64,000 nt of DNA from positions 7,781,534 to 7,845,533 of the forward strand of contig NC_081331.1 of assembly GCF_022539665.2 (NCBI RefSeq), given 5' to 3'. This stretch comes from Daphnia carinata. Taxonomy: Eukaryota > Arthropoda > Branchiopoda > Diplostraca > Daphniidae. Below are positions 35,097 through 46,564 of the stretch, in pieces. Every line of letters begins with the position of its first letter. The first letter of the stretch is position 1. The translations under genes and the position numbers were made by a program. The notes beneath the pieces were generated by a model that saw only the letters and a program-made list of their open reading frames with translations, was not told where the DNA came from and ran no database searches.

Positions 35097-35128
35097 GTAT
35101 ATGGCGGCCCGTCCCAGGACGGTAATAG

Positions 35129-35332
35129 TGTTGTGTTTTGTTATGCAAACTGAAAGCCTATATCTCTCGTTGCCTAGTTTTTTGTAATGGCAACTCTGCG
35201 GATTATTCCATTGTGAAAGACCCGGGAATATGTTTCCTTTCCCCTTTTGATTATTGTATGCTGTCAGTCTTACTTGTGCTCTTCACACAGTTGTGCCATT
35301 GTCAATAGAAAGAAAAGTTTCTATTTAAAACA
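35129..35332 (+). repeat. 5' LTR of the copia element
   Basis: 204 bp. The first 160 bp equal the 3' LTR apart from one or two bases; the last third is shortened and lacks the TATTAATAAAAG polyadenylation signal present in the 3' copy. Confidence 0.9.
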
Positions 35333-35357
35333 GGTTATGGGCCCAGTTTTCGCAGCC

Positions 35358-35407
35358 AAAAAAAAATAAAATAAAAAAAAAAAAATAAATAAATAAATAA
35401 ATAAATA
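35358..35407. repeat. A-rich / (AAAT)n microsatellite in the copia leader
   Basis: A run of A with interspersed T passes into a regular AAAT array between the primer-binding site and the gag start codon at 35443. Confidence 0.85.
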
Positions 35408-35442
35408 GAAAGCAAACACTAAGTTTCTGAAACAGAGCCAAA

Positions 35443-38400
35443 ATGGCCGCTGGAATTTTTTCTGCAAAAGATGTTTCCCACATTTCAAAATTCAAAGGAG
35501 ATCAATTTAACTTCTACAAATTCCAACTGAGGCTCGTTCTCATGAATCATGGGCTTCTCAACATCGTAGAAGGGACTAACAAGAGACCCACTGCTATCGA
35601 TCCAATTGCAAGCCCTTCGAATGCTGCTGAGGTAAAAATCAATACTGAAAAAATTGATGAATGGATCAAGATGGATATAGCAGCACAAAATTTCATTGTG
35701 TCTACCCTTGAGGAGAAAGTCATGCGAACCATCATGAACTGTAAAACATCATACTCAATGTGGTCTCGGCTTGTAAGCCAATATGAGCTAGCCTCCATGG
35801 AAAACAAGCACTTACTGATGGGTAAGTTCATGTCCTATCAGTTTGATCGTAGCTACGATGTCATGACGCATGTAGCTGCTGTCGAAACTCTGGCGTCCCA
35901 ATTGCGCGATGTGAATTCACCGGTTTCCGACGACCAGATTATTGCCAAAATTACTTCAACCCTGCCATTACATGGAAAAAGAAATTACAAATCTTTCATG
36001 TCAGCATGGAACAGCACTGATGACAGAATCAAGACAATTTCTCTACTGGCCTCCAGACTCCAAGTCGAAGAAAATATGCTGAAGCTTGCTGAGGTATGCA
36101 TGGAGCCATCTGATGCTGGAGCTTTCTTTGTTAATAAGAAGAAAGAGAAAGCTGCGTTCCCTGAAACAAAGAGGGATTTCAGATGTGATAATCGTCCCAA
36201 ATCTCTCTGCGCTTATTGTAAAAACTTGAATCGCAGAGCCAACCATCGTGAAGAAGATTGCTGGCTAAAACAATCCTATTTACAAGGTAAACGTGACGGT
36301 AGTGCTGGAGATGCCATGCTTACTCACCTGACAAAACGGGAACCACCCTTCTTCGATGATTCCTATGCCTTCAGGTCTGCGGAAATTCAGTTTAATTCTG
36401 AATGTTGGTATGCCGATTCTGGAGCAAGCGAACACATGACTGACAACAGGGCCCTATTCACAGACATGAAATCAACCCAAAGTGGAAAGCGTCTCATAAA
36501 AGGAGTCGGAAGGACAACAAAGCCCTTCATGTAACAGGAATTGGGAACATTTCCATCCGCAGTAACGTGGATGGAGAGTGGCATGATGGAATCCTTCGGG
36601 GTGTTCTATTCGTTCCAAATCTAGGCGTAAACCTATTCTCAATTGGAGCTGCCACAGAACGCGGAGCAATAGCATCGTTCGACAAGGACGGTGTAAAGCT
36701 TGAAAAAAACGGAAAAGTTGTTGCCGTTGGTTCAAAAATCGAGAAGAGACTTTACCAGATGCATTTTTCAAACCACCTATCACCCGCGTTATCTGCAGCT
36801 CTCGCCACCAAGGCCACACAAAACTCTGCTCAGACTTGGCACGAACGCTTGGGCCACGTTAATTTTTTAACGCTGCAAAAGATGCATTCAGCTGACTTCG
36901 TCGATGGACTCACCATTCATAATCCATCAGGCCAACCACCATTTTGTGAAGGATGTGTCTTCGGTAAACAACACCGGCTTCCGTTTCCTACGTGTGGCCG
37001 CACCCGAGCAACAAAACGAGGCGGCCTCATTCATAGTGATCTGTGTGGACCAATGTCAACCCCCTCGCTAAACGGAGCGTTTTACTTTATCACATTCCGA
37101 GATGACTTCACTGGCTATGGCTTCATTCGGTTCCTGAAGAAAAAGTCTGATGCAAGCATTCATATTCAAGATTTAATCAGCCGCTGCGAAACGGAAATTG
37201 GTGACAGTGTTGCAATTCTTCGTACTGACAATGGGGGGGAATACACGAGTAAGGAGCTCACCTAGTGGATGGCCAACAAAGGAATTGTTCACCAAACAAG
37301 CACGGTAAAAACGCCCGAGCAGAATGGAGTCGCTGAGCGCTACAACCGAACGATTCTTGAATCAGCAAAAAGCATGCTCTATTCGTCCACACTTGGAAAG
37401 GCTTTCTGGGCAGAGGCCTCCGCAACAGCTGTCTACCTACACAACAGGGTTTCCTGCAAAGCCATGTCAACAATGACTCCCTACGAAGGATGGTACGGGA
37501 GAAAGCCTAACGTCTCCCATCTTCGCATCTTCGGCTGTGACGCATACGTCCACATCCCAAAAGACGAACGTTCGAAACTGGATCCAAAAGGTTTTAAGTG
37601 CCAGTTCATTGGATATTCGGAAACACAAAAAGGTTTTCGGCTGTACGACTCGGTGTCGGGGAAAGTAAAAATTTCTAGAGACGTAATTTTCAACGAAAAA
37701 CCCACTGACGTCCGAATTTTACCTGTACCTTGCAGTGACGGCACTGATCTCGTTGAAATTGGAGTAGGTGGGGATGTTCCCGCATCCAACGATCCTGCTA
37801 CAGTGTCTAATTCAGTCAGTAGTACCAGCGCAGAATCAACCATGGACGAAGATAATGTATTGGAACCTTTTCATGGATTCGGCCCCCCGGAGACAAACAC
37901 TGACTCTTCCCGAAAATCGTCACGTATGCGAAAGAAACCAGATCGCCTTGTTGAAGATCCTAACTTTCTAGGCATCATGAAGGAAAATCTCTCTCATCAA
38001 GATTTCGTCGAACCACAGTCATATAAGGAGGCACTTTCATCCCCTGAAGCGACTAAGTGGCTTAATGCGATGGAGGAAGAAATGCAGTCGCTAGTGAAAA
38101 ACGAAACCTGGCGCTTGGAAGCACTTCCCTGTGGTCGCAAAACAGTTAAAAACAGATGGGTCTTCAAAGTGAAATGTGACTCATCCGGCCACCCCATCCG
38201 CTTCAAAGCCCGCTTAGTGGCCAAAGGCTTCTCACAGAAGGAAGGTGTGGACTATGACGAAACCTTTTCTCCGGTTGTGCGACATGAGTCAGTGAGAGCA
38301 GTTCTAGCAATAGCAGCAACACGTGATTTTGAGATTCTTCAACTTGATGTGAAAACCGCTTTCTTAAACGGTGAACTGGCCGAAGAAATTTTTATGGAGC

Positions 38401-39569
38401 AACCGGAAGGCTTCGTATCAAGCTTATGTCCCACAAATGCTTGTCGCCTACAGAAAAGTTTGTACGGATTGAACCAGGCGTCTCGACAGTGGAACATCAA
38501 GTTCGATGGAGTACTTGTAAATCTCGGATTCATTCGGAGTACAGCCGATTCGTGTGTGTATCATCGCCATGATAAAGATGGCATGATAATTTTAGCAGTC
38601 TGGGTCGATGATGGTCTGCTCTGTGGTGAGAATAAAAGGCGGCTGATAGACCTAATTGATCAGCTGTCAGATCATCTGGAAGTTTCCACACAAGAGGCCG
38701 ACCTTTTCATTGGTATAAAAATTGATAGGGATCGCCCGAACCGAACGATCTATCTCTCCCAGGAACAATACATCATTCGGATACTCCAGCGATTTAAAGT
38801 AGCAGAGTGCAATCCAAAAGCGCAGCCAGCAGACCCTTACTCCAAACTAACCATCACAGGAGTCGAAAGTGGACCGTGTTCGCCACCTGCTGATGTTTCC
38901 ATTTACCGAGAAGCAGTCGGGAGCCTAATGTTTTTGATGGTCTGCACTCGTCCAGACATTTGTTTTGCAGTTGGACAAGTGGCGCAATTCTGTCATAATC
39001 CAAAACAAGTTCATTGGGCAGCTGTGACGAGGATCTTAGCCTACCTAAAGGGCACATCGAAGTTTGGAGTGGTTTACAAAGCAGGCGATGAGTTACAAGT
39101 ACTCTCTGCTTTTACAGATTCTGATTACGCTGGCGATACTGACACACGTAAATCAACTTCGGGCTTCCTGCTCATCTTTAATGGAGGGCCAATAGCATGG
39201 AGCAGTCGACGTCAAGCATGCGTATCCCTGTCAACTACTGAAGCTGAATATGTGGCCATGTGTGAAGCGAGCAAAGATGTTGTTTGGGCTCGGCGGTTGC
39301 TAAATAGTGTTGGCTGCGAACAAACACGGCCAACAGCTCTATTCTGCGATAACCAAGGGGCAATCAAGCTCACGCTGAATCCTGAATTCCATCGTCGCAC
39401 TAAACACATAGACGTACGGTATCACTATGTTCGGGAGCAGCAGACGAACGGAAGCATCACAGTCAGTCATGTCGGAACAAAAGACCAGCTGGCTGATTTA
39501 TTCACGAAAGCGCTGCCCGGTCCGGTATTTCAGGAATTGAGGAAAAGGGTTGGAGTGGTTCCAGTTTGA
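35443..39569 (+). pseudogene. Copia gag-pol polyprotein with one frameshift and one stop
   Basis: Segments 35443-36534, about 36510-37265 and 37269-39569, together about 1370 codons. Gag holds a variant zinc knuckle CAYC-x8-HREEDC (36208-36260; the usual spacing is CX2CX4HX4C). Protease: WYADSGASEHM. Integrase: HERLGHV...CEGC zinc site, then Asp of HSDLCGP, Asp of RTDNGGE and Glu of NGVAERYN. RT: QLDVKTAFLNGEL and the active site AVWVDDGLLCG (WVDD for the usual YVDD). RNase H: FTDSDYAGD, STTEAEYVA, DNQGAI and KHIDVRYH. The amber codon lies between the second Asp and the Glu of the integrase; the shift lies between protease and integrase. Otherwise all catalytic residues are present. Confidence 0.9.
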
Positions 39570-39576
39570 GTGGGGA

Positions 39577-39818
39577 TGTTGTGTTTTGTTATGCAAATTG
39601 AAAGCCTATATCTCTCGTTGCCTAGTTTTTTGTAATGGCAACTCTGCGGATTATTCCATTGTGAAAGACCCGGGAATATGTTTCCTTTCCCCTTTTGATT
39701 ATTGTATGCTGTCAGTCTTACTTGTGCTCCTGCCGTGACAAGTCACACAGTATTAATAAAAGTGGAAGAAACCATTGTCAGTATAGAAAGAAAAGTATTG
39801 CTCATATTTATTACAACA
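39577..39818 (+). repeat. 3' LTR of the copia element
   Basis: 242 bp, with an AATAAA signal in TATTAATAAAAG and the end TTTATTACAACA. Starts 7 bp after the polyprotein stop codon. Confidence 0.9.
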
Positions 39819-39823
39819 AATAG

Positions 39824-40400
39824 GTGACTTCTAGTATTTAGTGTCTGCACTTCGTTTTCTCTCGTCCTGTAGGCAATCCCCCCCCCCAATTTCCGGCCTC
39901 GATTCGCGATTTTCCGTCTATCTGCGTTTTCATCCTGCATGCAGTTTTACTCCAGTTCGTTTAACTTCGAAAGAAAAAATGTTTAAGCACTTGCCGGTGG
40001 CAGTTGGAAATGTGTTTCAGGTTGTCGAACCCTACTCCAGGTATTTCAATGTCACGCTATTCCTGTTCGATCAATGGTAGGAGGGACGAAAAAGGGGTAG
40101 GCAAAATGTTAAGCCTATCGCTAGTGCCAGTTGTAGTTTTTGCTATTTTTGTGTTATCAATCCTTACACAACCTTTCCATTGCTATCTGGTGATGGGTCA
40201 CGCATGAATCGGCAAACAAACGTTCATTCGTCAGTTGTATAACAGCGTTGATTTAGCATTACGCTAATGAAATCGCAAACGTTTCGGGTTTAAGTCGTAC
40301 TAATTGAATGAATTCTCCTTCTCATATATGACCAATTTCCGGAATCCACTGTCAATTGCCAATTTTAGTCAGGAGCGTAAACGTTATCTGAAACATTACT
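39824..40400. other. Spacer without a supported gene
   Basis: A C run at 39879-39887 and the overlapping frames 39841-40080 and 40004-40207, neither with a motif I recognise. Possible target-site DNA of the copia insertion. Confidence 0.3.
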
Positions 40401-40419
40401 GCAATAATCAAAAATTAAA

Positions 40420-43400
40420 TGAGAATACTGGATGGTGTTACTTGCTCGATTGTGAACCTTGTTGAAAGATACGACATTCAAGAGCTTGCAGCTGCATGTT
40501 AAACTCGTTGACTGCTCATATGCACATCAGACTTAAGATATCGTTTCTCTAGAATGCATAATAGTTCCAGAAGATTTAATGTTTCTGTCGTGTAATCGAA
40601 AACAAAGTGTGATTGTAAAATTTTCAGCGAGCACATGAACATAATGTGAGACTTGTTGATATGAAGTTGTAACTGAATTTGCATATTTCAGAAATTGGCC
40701 ATTAATTCCCAAATACAGGCATTGACCTGTTATTGAACTATAACATCATTGTTAAAATGGAGCGGAACTGGAGATGCAGCTCGTTAAGTTAAAAAAAAAA
40801 TTTATAAATTTTTTTTAAGAATTATCATTCAATAAGGAACCTGTTCAATAATAAATATTGCAAGCTTTAAGTCAAGTGTGATTTGTTGTGTGCTTCGAAC
40901 CTGTGACATTTCTTTTGGTTGATCAGCAGTCGATCCTCGCGCAGCTTTTCACTTTCAAAGTTGCGAATGAAACTATGCTTCTGAAATTTGCACAATGCAA
41001 CTCAAATATATGCTACACCAGTTCACCATTCAGTGTTTCACCATTCAGCGTTCAGATTAAGCCACCGTCTTCTTTTAATTTTAACAACAGCCAAGGAGTG
41101 AAAGAAATATAGTAACGCATGTTAAATTAGAACTGAAATGATCAACGCAGAGCCCTTTCATCCGGCAGACGTTAAAAAAACTGAATGTTGTTGGTTGAAA
41201 GTAGTACTTGGTGAATGGTATGATTTGCATATTTCAATGAGCTACTTGTTGACAAATAAGCACTGAAAGCTTCATGACATATGAGACTGGTTGAGTGCTT
41301 TGCGCGTGTGAGCTTCACATTTGTTGTATTTTAGTTGTGGTTTAAATTAGCTTAGCTTTAGGCATCATTTTGGGCGAGCACGACGTCAAAGAAAACTGTA
41401 GTCACCTGGTTGAAAACGCAGCTCTTAACTTCGAAAATTGCAAATGGAGTGTGCCTGTGAAAATTGCAGCATGCAAGTCAACGAATTCTTCATCTGTAAA
41501 CATGAGAAAATGTGTGATCTTCAAATTAAGAAACGGTATGTTTTTTTAAACGCAAACAACAGCCAAAACGGTAAACCAAAACCACAAGTTATGTTGAAAA
41601 AGAACTGAAGCAAAAGTGTATATCCCCTTAACCTGGATGGGTTGAAAACGTTAAACGCCGTTGTTTGAGAGTGGTGGAACTCGCTGTATGCCAACATCTG
41701 CACGCTTCAGTGTGGCACCTGTTAACAAATAACTACTGAAAGCTTTGAATAAACCGTGACTTGTTGAATGCTTGTCACCTGTGAGTTTGGTATTTCTTGT
41801 AGTCCATCAGCAGTCCATTCTCGAGTAGCTCTTCAGTTTCAAAGTTGCAAATGAAGTCGGCCTGTAAAATTTGCAGAATACAAACCAATGAATGCTTCAT
41901 CTGTAAACGTGAGAAAATTTGTGATCTTCAAATAAGGAAGCCACAATGTCTTTATGTAAACGCATACTAACAGCCAAAATTGGTAAACAAAAGAACCAAC
42001 ACATTTTAAAATACAATTGATGTGGAAATGAAGAGCCCATCACCTGAAATGTGTGGGAAAAGTTACACACCATAGGTTAAGAGTGGTAGGACTTGTTGAA
42101 CCTCAACATCTGCCCGTATCGATGAGGTATCTAATTACAAATAAACATTGAAAGATTTACTTCAAACGTTACTTATCGAGTGCTGTCTACTTAAAAGGAT
42201 GATATTTCTTTTAGTGTACCAGCAGTCCATCCTAACCTAGCTTTTCCCTCTCGGAGTTGCAAATGAAGCGTGTCTGCTAAATTTGCAGATTGCAATTCAA
42301 TGGAATGCTTGTAAACGGGAAAATGTGAGGTTTTTCGATAAAGCCACAGTCTGTTTGTAAATTAAGACAGCAAAGCAGTGCAAAAAAACATAAATGCACG
42401 TTAAAATAGAACTGAAGCAAAAAATGCTAAGCCCTTTCACCCGGAAGGTGTTGAAAAAAACTGGATTCTGATAGTATTACTTGTTGAGTACTTTAAACGT
42501 GAATGTTTGAATGAGCTACCTGTTGACAAATAAACCCCGAGAGCTTTAAGTCGTATGCGACTGGTTTAGTGCTTTGAACCGGTGAATCTCACATACGTTG
42601 TAGTTCAGTAGGAGTTTAGTTTGCTCAGACGGAAAGAAAAACCATTATCACTTGGTTAAAAGTGTTATTATATCAGGTTGAACACGCGTTCTAAAGAAAT
42701 GTGCTAACAGAAATTGGTCACCCTAGTCAGTTATTAACAGCTGAATATGCAGAGCCCTTTCGTCTGGAAGATGTTGAAAAAGTTAAACGCCGTTGGTTTA
42801 GAGTGGTGGAATTTGTCGAATGCCCGCTTCAATGGGGCCCTTGTTGACAAATAACCACTGAAAGCTTTAAATAAAACTTGACTTGTTGAATGCTTCATAC
42901 CTGTGCGTTTGGTATTTCTTTTGATTGATAGCAGCCCATCCTCGCGTAGTAGTTCACTTTCAAAGTGGCAAATGAAATGTGCCTGAGAAATTTGCAGAAT
43001 GAAAGTAAGAGAATACTTCCTGTAAATATTGAAAAATTTGGGTAATTCAGTTGAAGCCAAACTGTCTTTTTGTAAACGTAAACAACGGTCAATTTGTTTA
43101 CCAAAACATAAACACGTGTTGAATAAGAACTGAAGTGGTGGTGCAGAGCCAGTTCAACTGGAACAGGGTGACAAAGTTAAATACTGCATGTTGTGGGTGG
43201 TGGTTCTTGTTGAATGCTAATATCTGCAGGTTTGATGAGGTACCTGTTGAGAAATAAAAATTGAATTCTTTAAATCAAACATGTCATGCTATGCTTATTA
43301 CATAAAATATAACTTACCGAGTGCTGTTCACCTATGAGGTTCACATTGCTTTTAGTTGACCAGATGTAAGCGGGAAGAAATTTGTGATCTTCAGATGAAG

Positions 43401-44720
43401 CCATTGTCTTTCTGTGAATGTAAGCAATAGCCAATTAGTCAAAGACAAATTTTAAAATAACTTTGAGGTAGAAATGCAGAGCCCTTTCAACTGTATGAGG
43501 TTGAAAAAATTAAACACAGTTAATTTGGGGGTGATGAATATAGTTGAACGCTACCATCTGCAAGTGAGTCATGCTGATTTGAATGTAAGATGTTACCTAT
43601 TTAAATGTGGAGGAAGAGGATAAAATTTTTCACAGCAATATATATATCCAGAGGCTTTCTTTTCGGCGAGCTGGGAGACATTCAACCATACTATTGTCCA
43701 ATAAATTATCACCTGTTCAAATGAAAACCACGTTAAAAAATAAGAAATGTAGAATGTTGAAAGAAATGTGTTACAAGAAATAGCTTATTCCAGTTAAAAT
43801 ATGACAGCAGGACGTTTTTGTGTACAATGAGTTGGCTGAATGTCGGCTCAATTTCGTCTGACGACAATGTGTCAACGATGGTGGAAACGGATAGAAAAAT
43901 GCGGTGGTTTGGAATGACTAATTAAAGGGAAAACGGGAAAAGGCAAAAGGGAAAACGGGAAAAGGCAAAAGGGTAAGCCGAGCCGGCGGCAGGTCGAACT
44001 TTTCTCAGGTATTCGGAACCTTTTCGAAGGTAGTCGAACCTAAATAAAATAAAACTAATGCGGCTCAAGGAATGCTTCAAATTTGATAAAATTCGTGTAA
44101 TTATGAAGAAGCCACACTGCCTTTTAGTAAACAGAAACAATACTCTATTTGCTTACCTAACCATCAACACATGTTGAACAAGAACTGAAATGGAAGTGCA
44201 GAGCCTGTTCACTTGGAATGTTAACAAAGTTCAACACTGGTGGTTATGGATGGTTGTTGTTGTTGTATGCTAATACCTGCAGGTTTCCTGAAGTACCTGT
44301 TGACAAATAAATATTGAAAGGTTAAAGTCATACATGTCTTGCTAAGCTTTATGTTAAACATTAGTTATCGAGTGTTGTATACCAATGAGGTGACATTGCT
44401 TTCAGGTGCTCAGATGTAAGCGAAAAAAATCTGTGATCTTCAGCTGTAGCCACTATCTTTCTGTAAATGTAAAAGGCAGCCAATTAGTCAACTGAAGCAT
44501 CGATACATTTTAAAATAGAATTAAAATAGGGAGGCAGAGCACTTTCACTTGGACGTTGTTGGAAAAGTTGAACAAAATAACTTGAGGGTGATGAACTACT
44601 TACTTCTGCAAATGAGTCATAAATATTTGAATGTATCATGTTACCTATTAAAATGTGCAGGAAAGGAATACATTTCTTCACTGCAATACATCAAATGGCT
44701 TTATTTTTGAGCGAGCTGAG
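40420..44720. repeat. Diverged tandem repeat, units of roughly 320-460 bp
   Basis: The block GCAGAGCCCTTTCAxCTGGA-G-GTTGAAAAAGTTAAAC recurs near 41145, 41610, 42028, 42430, 42750, 43142, 43474, 44197 and 44533, each followed by GTTGACAAATAA-CACTGAAAGCTTT, CACTTTCAAAGTTGCAAATGA and AAATTTGTGATCTTCA-AT-AAGCCAC segments in the same order. At least nine units in head-to-tail order. No open frame is conserved between units, so this is non-coding satellite-like DNA. It passes into a shorter repeat at its right end. Confidence 0.7.
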
Positions 44721-45332
44721 ATTAACCAGCTCACACTAAACCGCACTACTACTGTCCAATAAATTATCACCTGTTCATCGGAAAGTAAAAATTAGGTTGC
44801 AAATCAGATATGCAGATTTTTTAAATGTGTTCTATTAAATCGCTTACCCCAATTAAGATATCACAGCAGAAAGTTTTATGTTGTTTGTTGTTTAAATCAC
44901 GGTTGCTGTTTTTCGTCTGACGCCAATGTGTCAATGATAGTGGAAACGAATTGCTAAAATGCGGAATGCGAAGGTTGGGAATGACTAATTAAAGGGAAAA
45001 GTGGAAACGAAATAAAAGGTTAAGCTTACCCCGCGGCAGGTCGAACCTTTTCCCAGGTAGTCGAACCTTTTCTCAGGTAGTCGAACCCTTTTTCAGGTAG
45101 TCGAACCTTTTTCCAGGTAGAAAAAAGCACGTGATGTCAACACCACCAATGGCAAAAGGGATACCAAAAGGAAAAGAAAATGTTAAGCCTTGCCAAAGGC
45201 AGTTTAAACCTTTTTTCAGGTAGTCGAACCTTTTTTCAGGTAGTCGAACCTCTTTCCAGGTAGAAAAAAGCACGTGATGTCACAACGACCAATGAAAAAA
45301 CGGATGGCGAAATGAAAGGAAAATGTTAAGCC
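43920..45332. repeat. GGTAGTCGAACC minisatellite and its larger unit (left part)
   Basis: AGGTAGTCGAACCTTTTTC (about 20 bp) occurs singly or in small runs at 43990-44040, 45050-45120 and 45205-45260. Each run is part of a larger unit, GTTAAGCC...GGCAG...repeat run...AAAAAAGCACGTGATGTCA...CCAATG, seen at 45000-45165 and 45176-45300. The next unit starts at 45320 and is interrupted at 45332 by the palindromic element. An older unit lies at 43920-44040. Confidence 0.7.
45325..45332. repeat. Left target-site duplication GTTAAGCC
   Basis: Exact match to 51946-51953; the base before (T) and the base after the right copy (T) continue the host repeat seen intact at 45176-45200. Confidence 0.85.
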
Positions 45333-45338
45333 GATTGG

Positions 45339-45486
45339 CGGAGAAAAAGGCCCAGACGAAAAAGGCCCAGACGAAAAAGGCCCGCGAAAAAGGCCCAGAC
45401 GAAAAAGGCCCATACGAAAAAGGCCCACTTTTTTCCAAATTCAAAAGTGGGCCTTTTTCTCCATTGGACTGGGCCTTTTTCTCCGT
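45339..45486. repeat. Left terminal repeat module of the palindrome
   Basis: Five GAAAAAGGCCC words in direct orientation (spacing 15 bp, one 12 bp), a spacer, then two inverted GGGCCTTTTTCTCC words. The inner part, CCCACTTTTTTCCAAATTC and its reverse, is itself a hairpin. The right module at 51793-51939 is its inverted copy. Confidence 0.9.
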
Positions 45487-46564
45487 TTAATTTCCATGTT
45501 CCCACAAACTCTATATTTATTTTCAAAATATATTTCCAACCTCCTATTCCGTGGAAAGTGGAATGTACATAGGTTGCTGAAACCGTTACCTTCTATTAGG
45601 TTTGCCGAGATCAAACAATGTTAGCGTATGTACATTAGTTAATCTTTGATTATTTATTCGTTAGCAATCTGATTTCGGATTATGTTAGTATTGATATATT
45701 GCTAATATCCCGTTAAATAAAGTTCATTTTTCACAATTTTTGTTTATTGAACTACTATCGGCGTTTTTTAATATAATACAAGAAATTAATGTTTTTCGCA
45801 CTTAGCCTTGTTCTGTCCACCCTCTTTGATTATTCCCCCAACCCCCAGTCCATTTCCCTTATAACTTCCCTTTGTCGATACTTATGCCATAGGTAAAGAC
45901 CACTGATTCGTTGTGAATAAGGAAACTGAATGAGTTCCGCGGGGCTTTTGTGGTTGCTGGGAACAAAAATATGTTACCACGAAGACTAGTTTATTATTAT
46001 TAACATTTGATAAATAATGTTTATAGGAATAATAGTACAAACTTGAACTATCGTCTGAGGCAAGGACCAAAATAAAGACTATTGTAATTCAATATTGATT
46101 CTAATACTATTTATTCTTTATACATTTTCAATTCTTTTAACAATTACAAAGAGCCCAATAAATATATTAAAATCATAACCTACTGCTATAAATGATTTTG
46201 TTCGTTCTTCGTGTCCTGTTTTCACCTTTTGTACATTTTCAAGCAGCTATTGATTACCTAATTACACATCACATACTACATTGAGATATAAGGAAGCTTT
46301 ACACTTTACGTTAGCAAAGCTACTAATAATGGCAAATCAATTTTCTACTACGACGGATTTTTTTTATGAGAGTCTCTTATTAGTGAAGACACTAAACCTT
46401 TTAAATTGAATCTAAGATTTTTTTTCTTCAAATTTTCCACGATCATGGAAGGCATATCAGTGTAATTTTCTAAAAAACTATCACGACATGGCTGCACATG
46501 AAAGAACACAAGTTTAGCTGATCCATCAGTCAGTATCAGTCTTTCATGCGATAAATTTGCCTTT

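Larger units (their letters stand above)
35129..39818 (+). mobile_element. Ty1/copia retrotransposon, nearly complete
   Basis: LTRs at 35129-35332 and 39577-39818 start TGTTGTG and end in AACA. The target duplication AATAG is exact (35124-35128 and 39819-39823). Directly after the 5' LTR, GGTTATGGGCCCAG matches the primer site of Drosophila copia, complementary to an internal stretch of initiator tRNA-Met. A purine stretch GAGTGGGGA precedes the 3' LTR. Gag, protease, integrase, RT and RNase H follow in copia order. Only one frameshift (about 36510-36535) and one stop (37263-37265) break it, so insertion is fairly recent. Confidence 0.95.

Noticed and set aside
45073-45526. Frames rich in FVWAFF or GLFRLGLF repeats as coding minisatellites
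   Set aside because: They arise by translating the GGGCCTTTTTC repeat; all six frames stay open over it.
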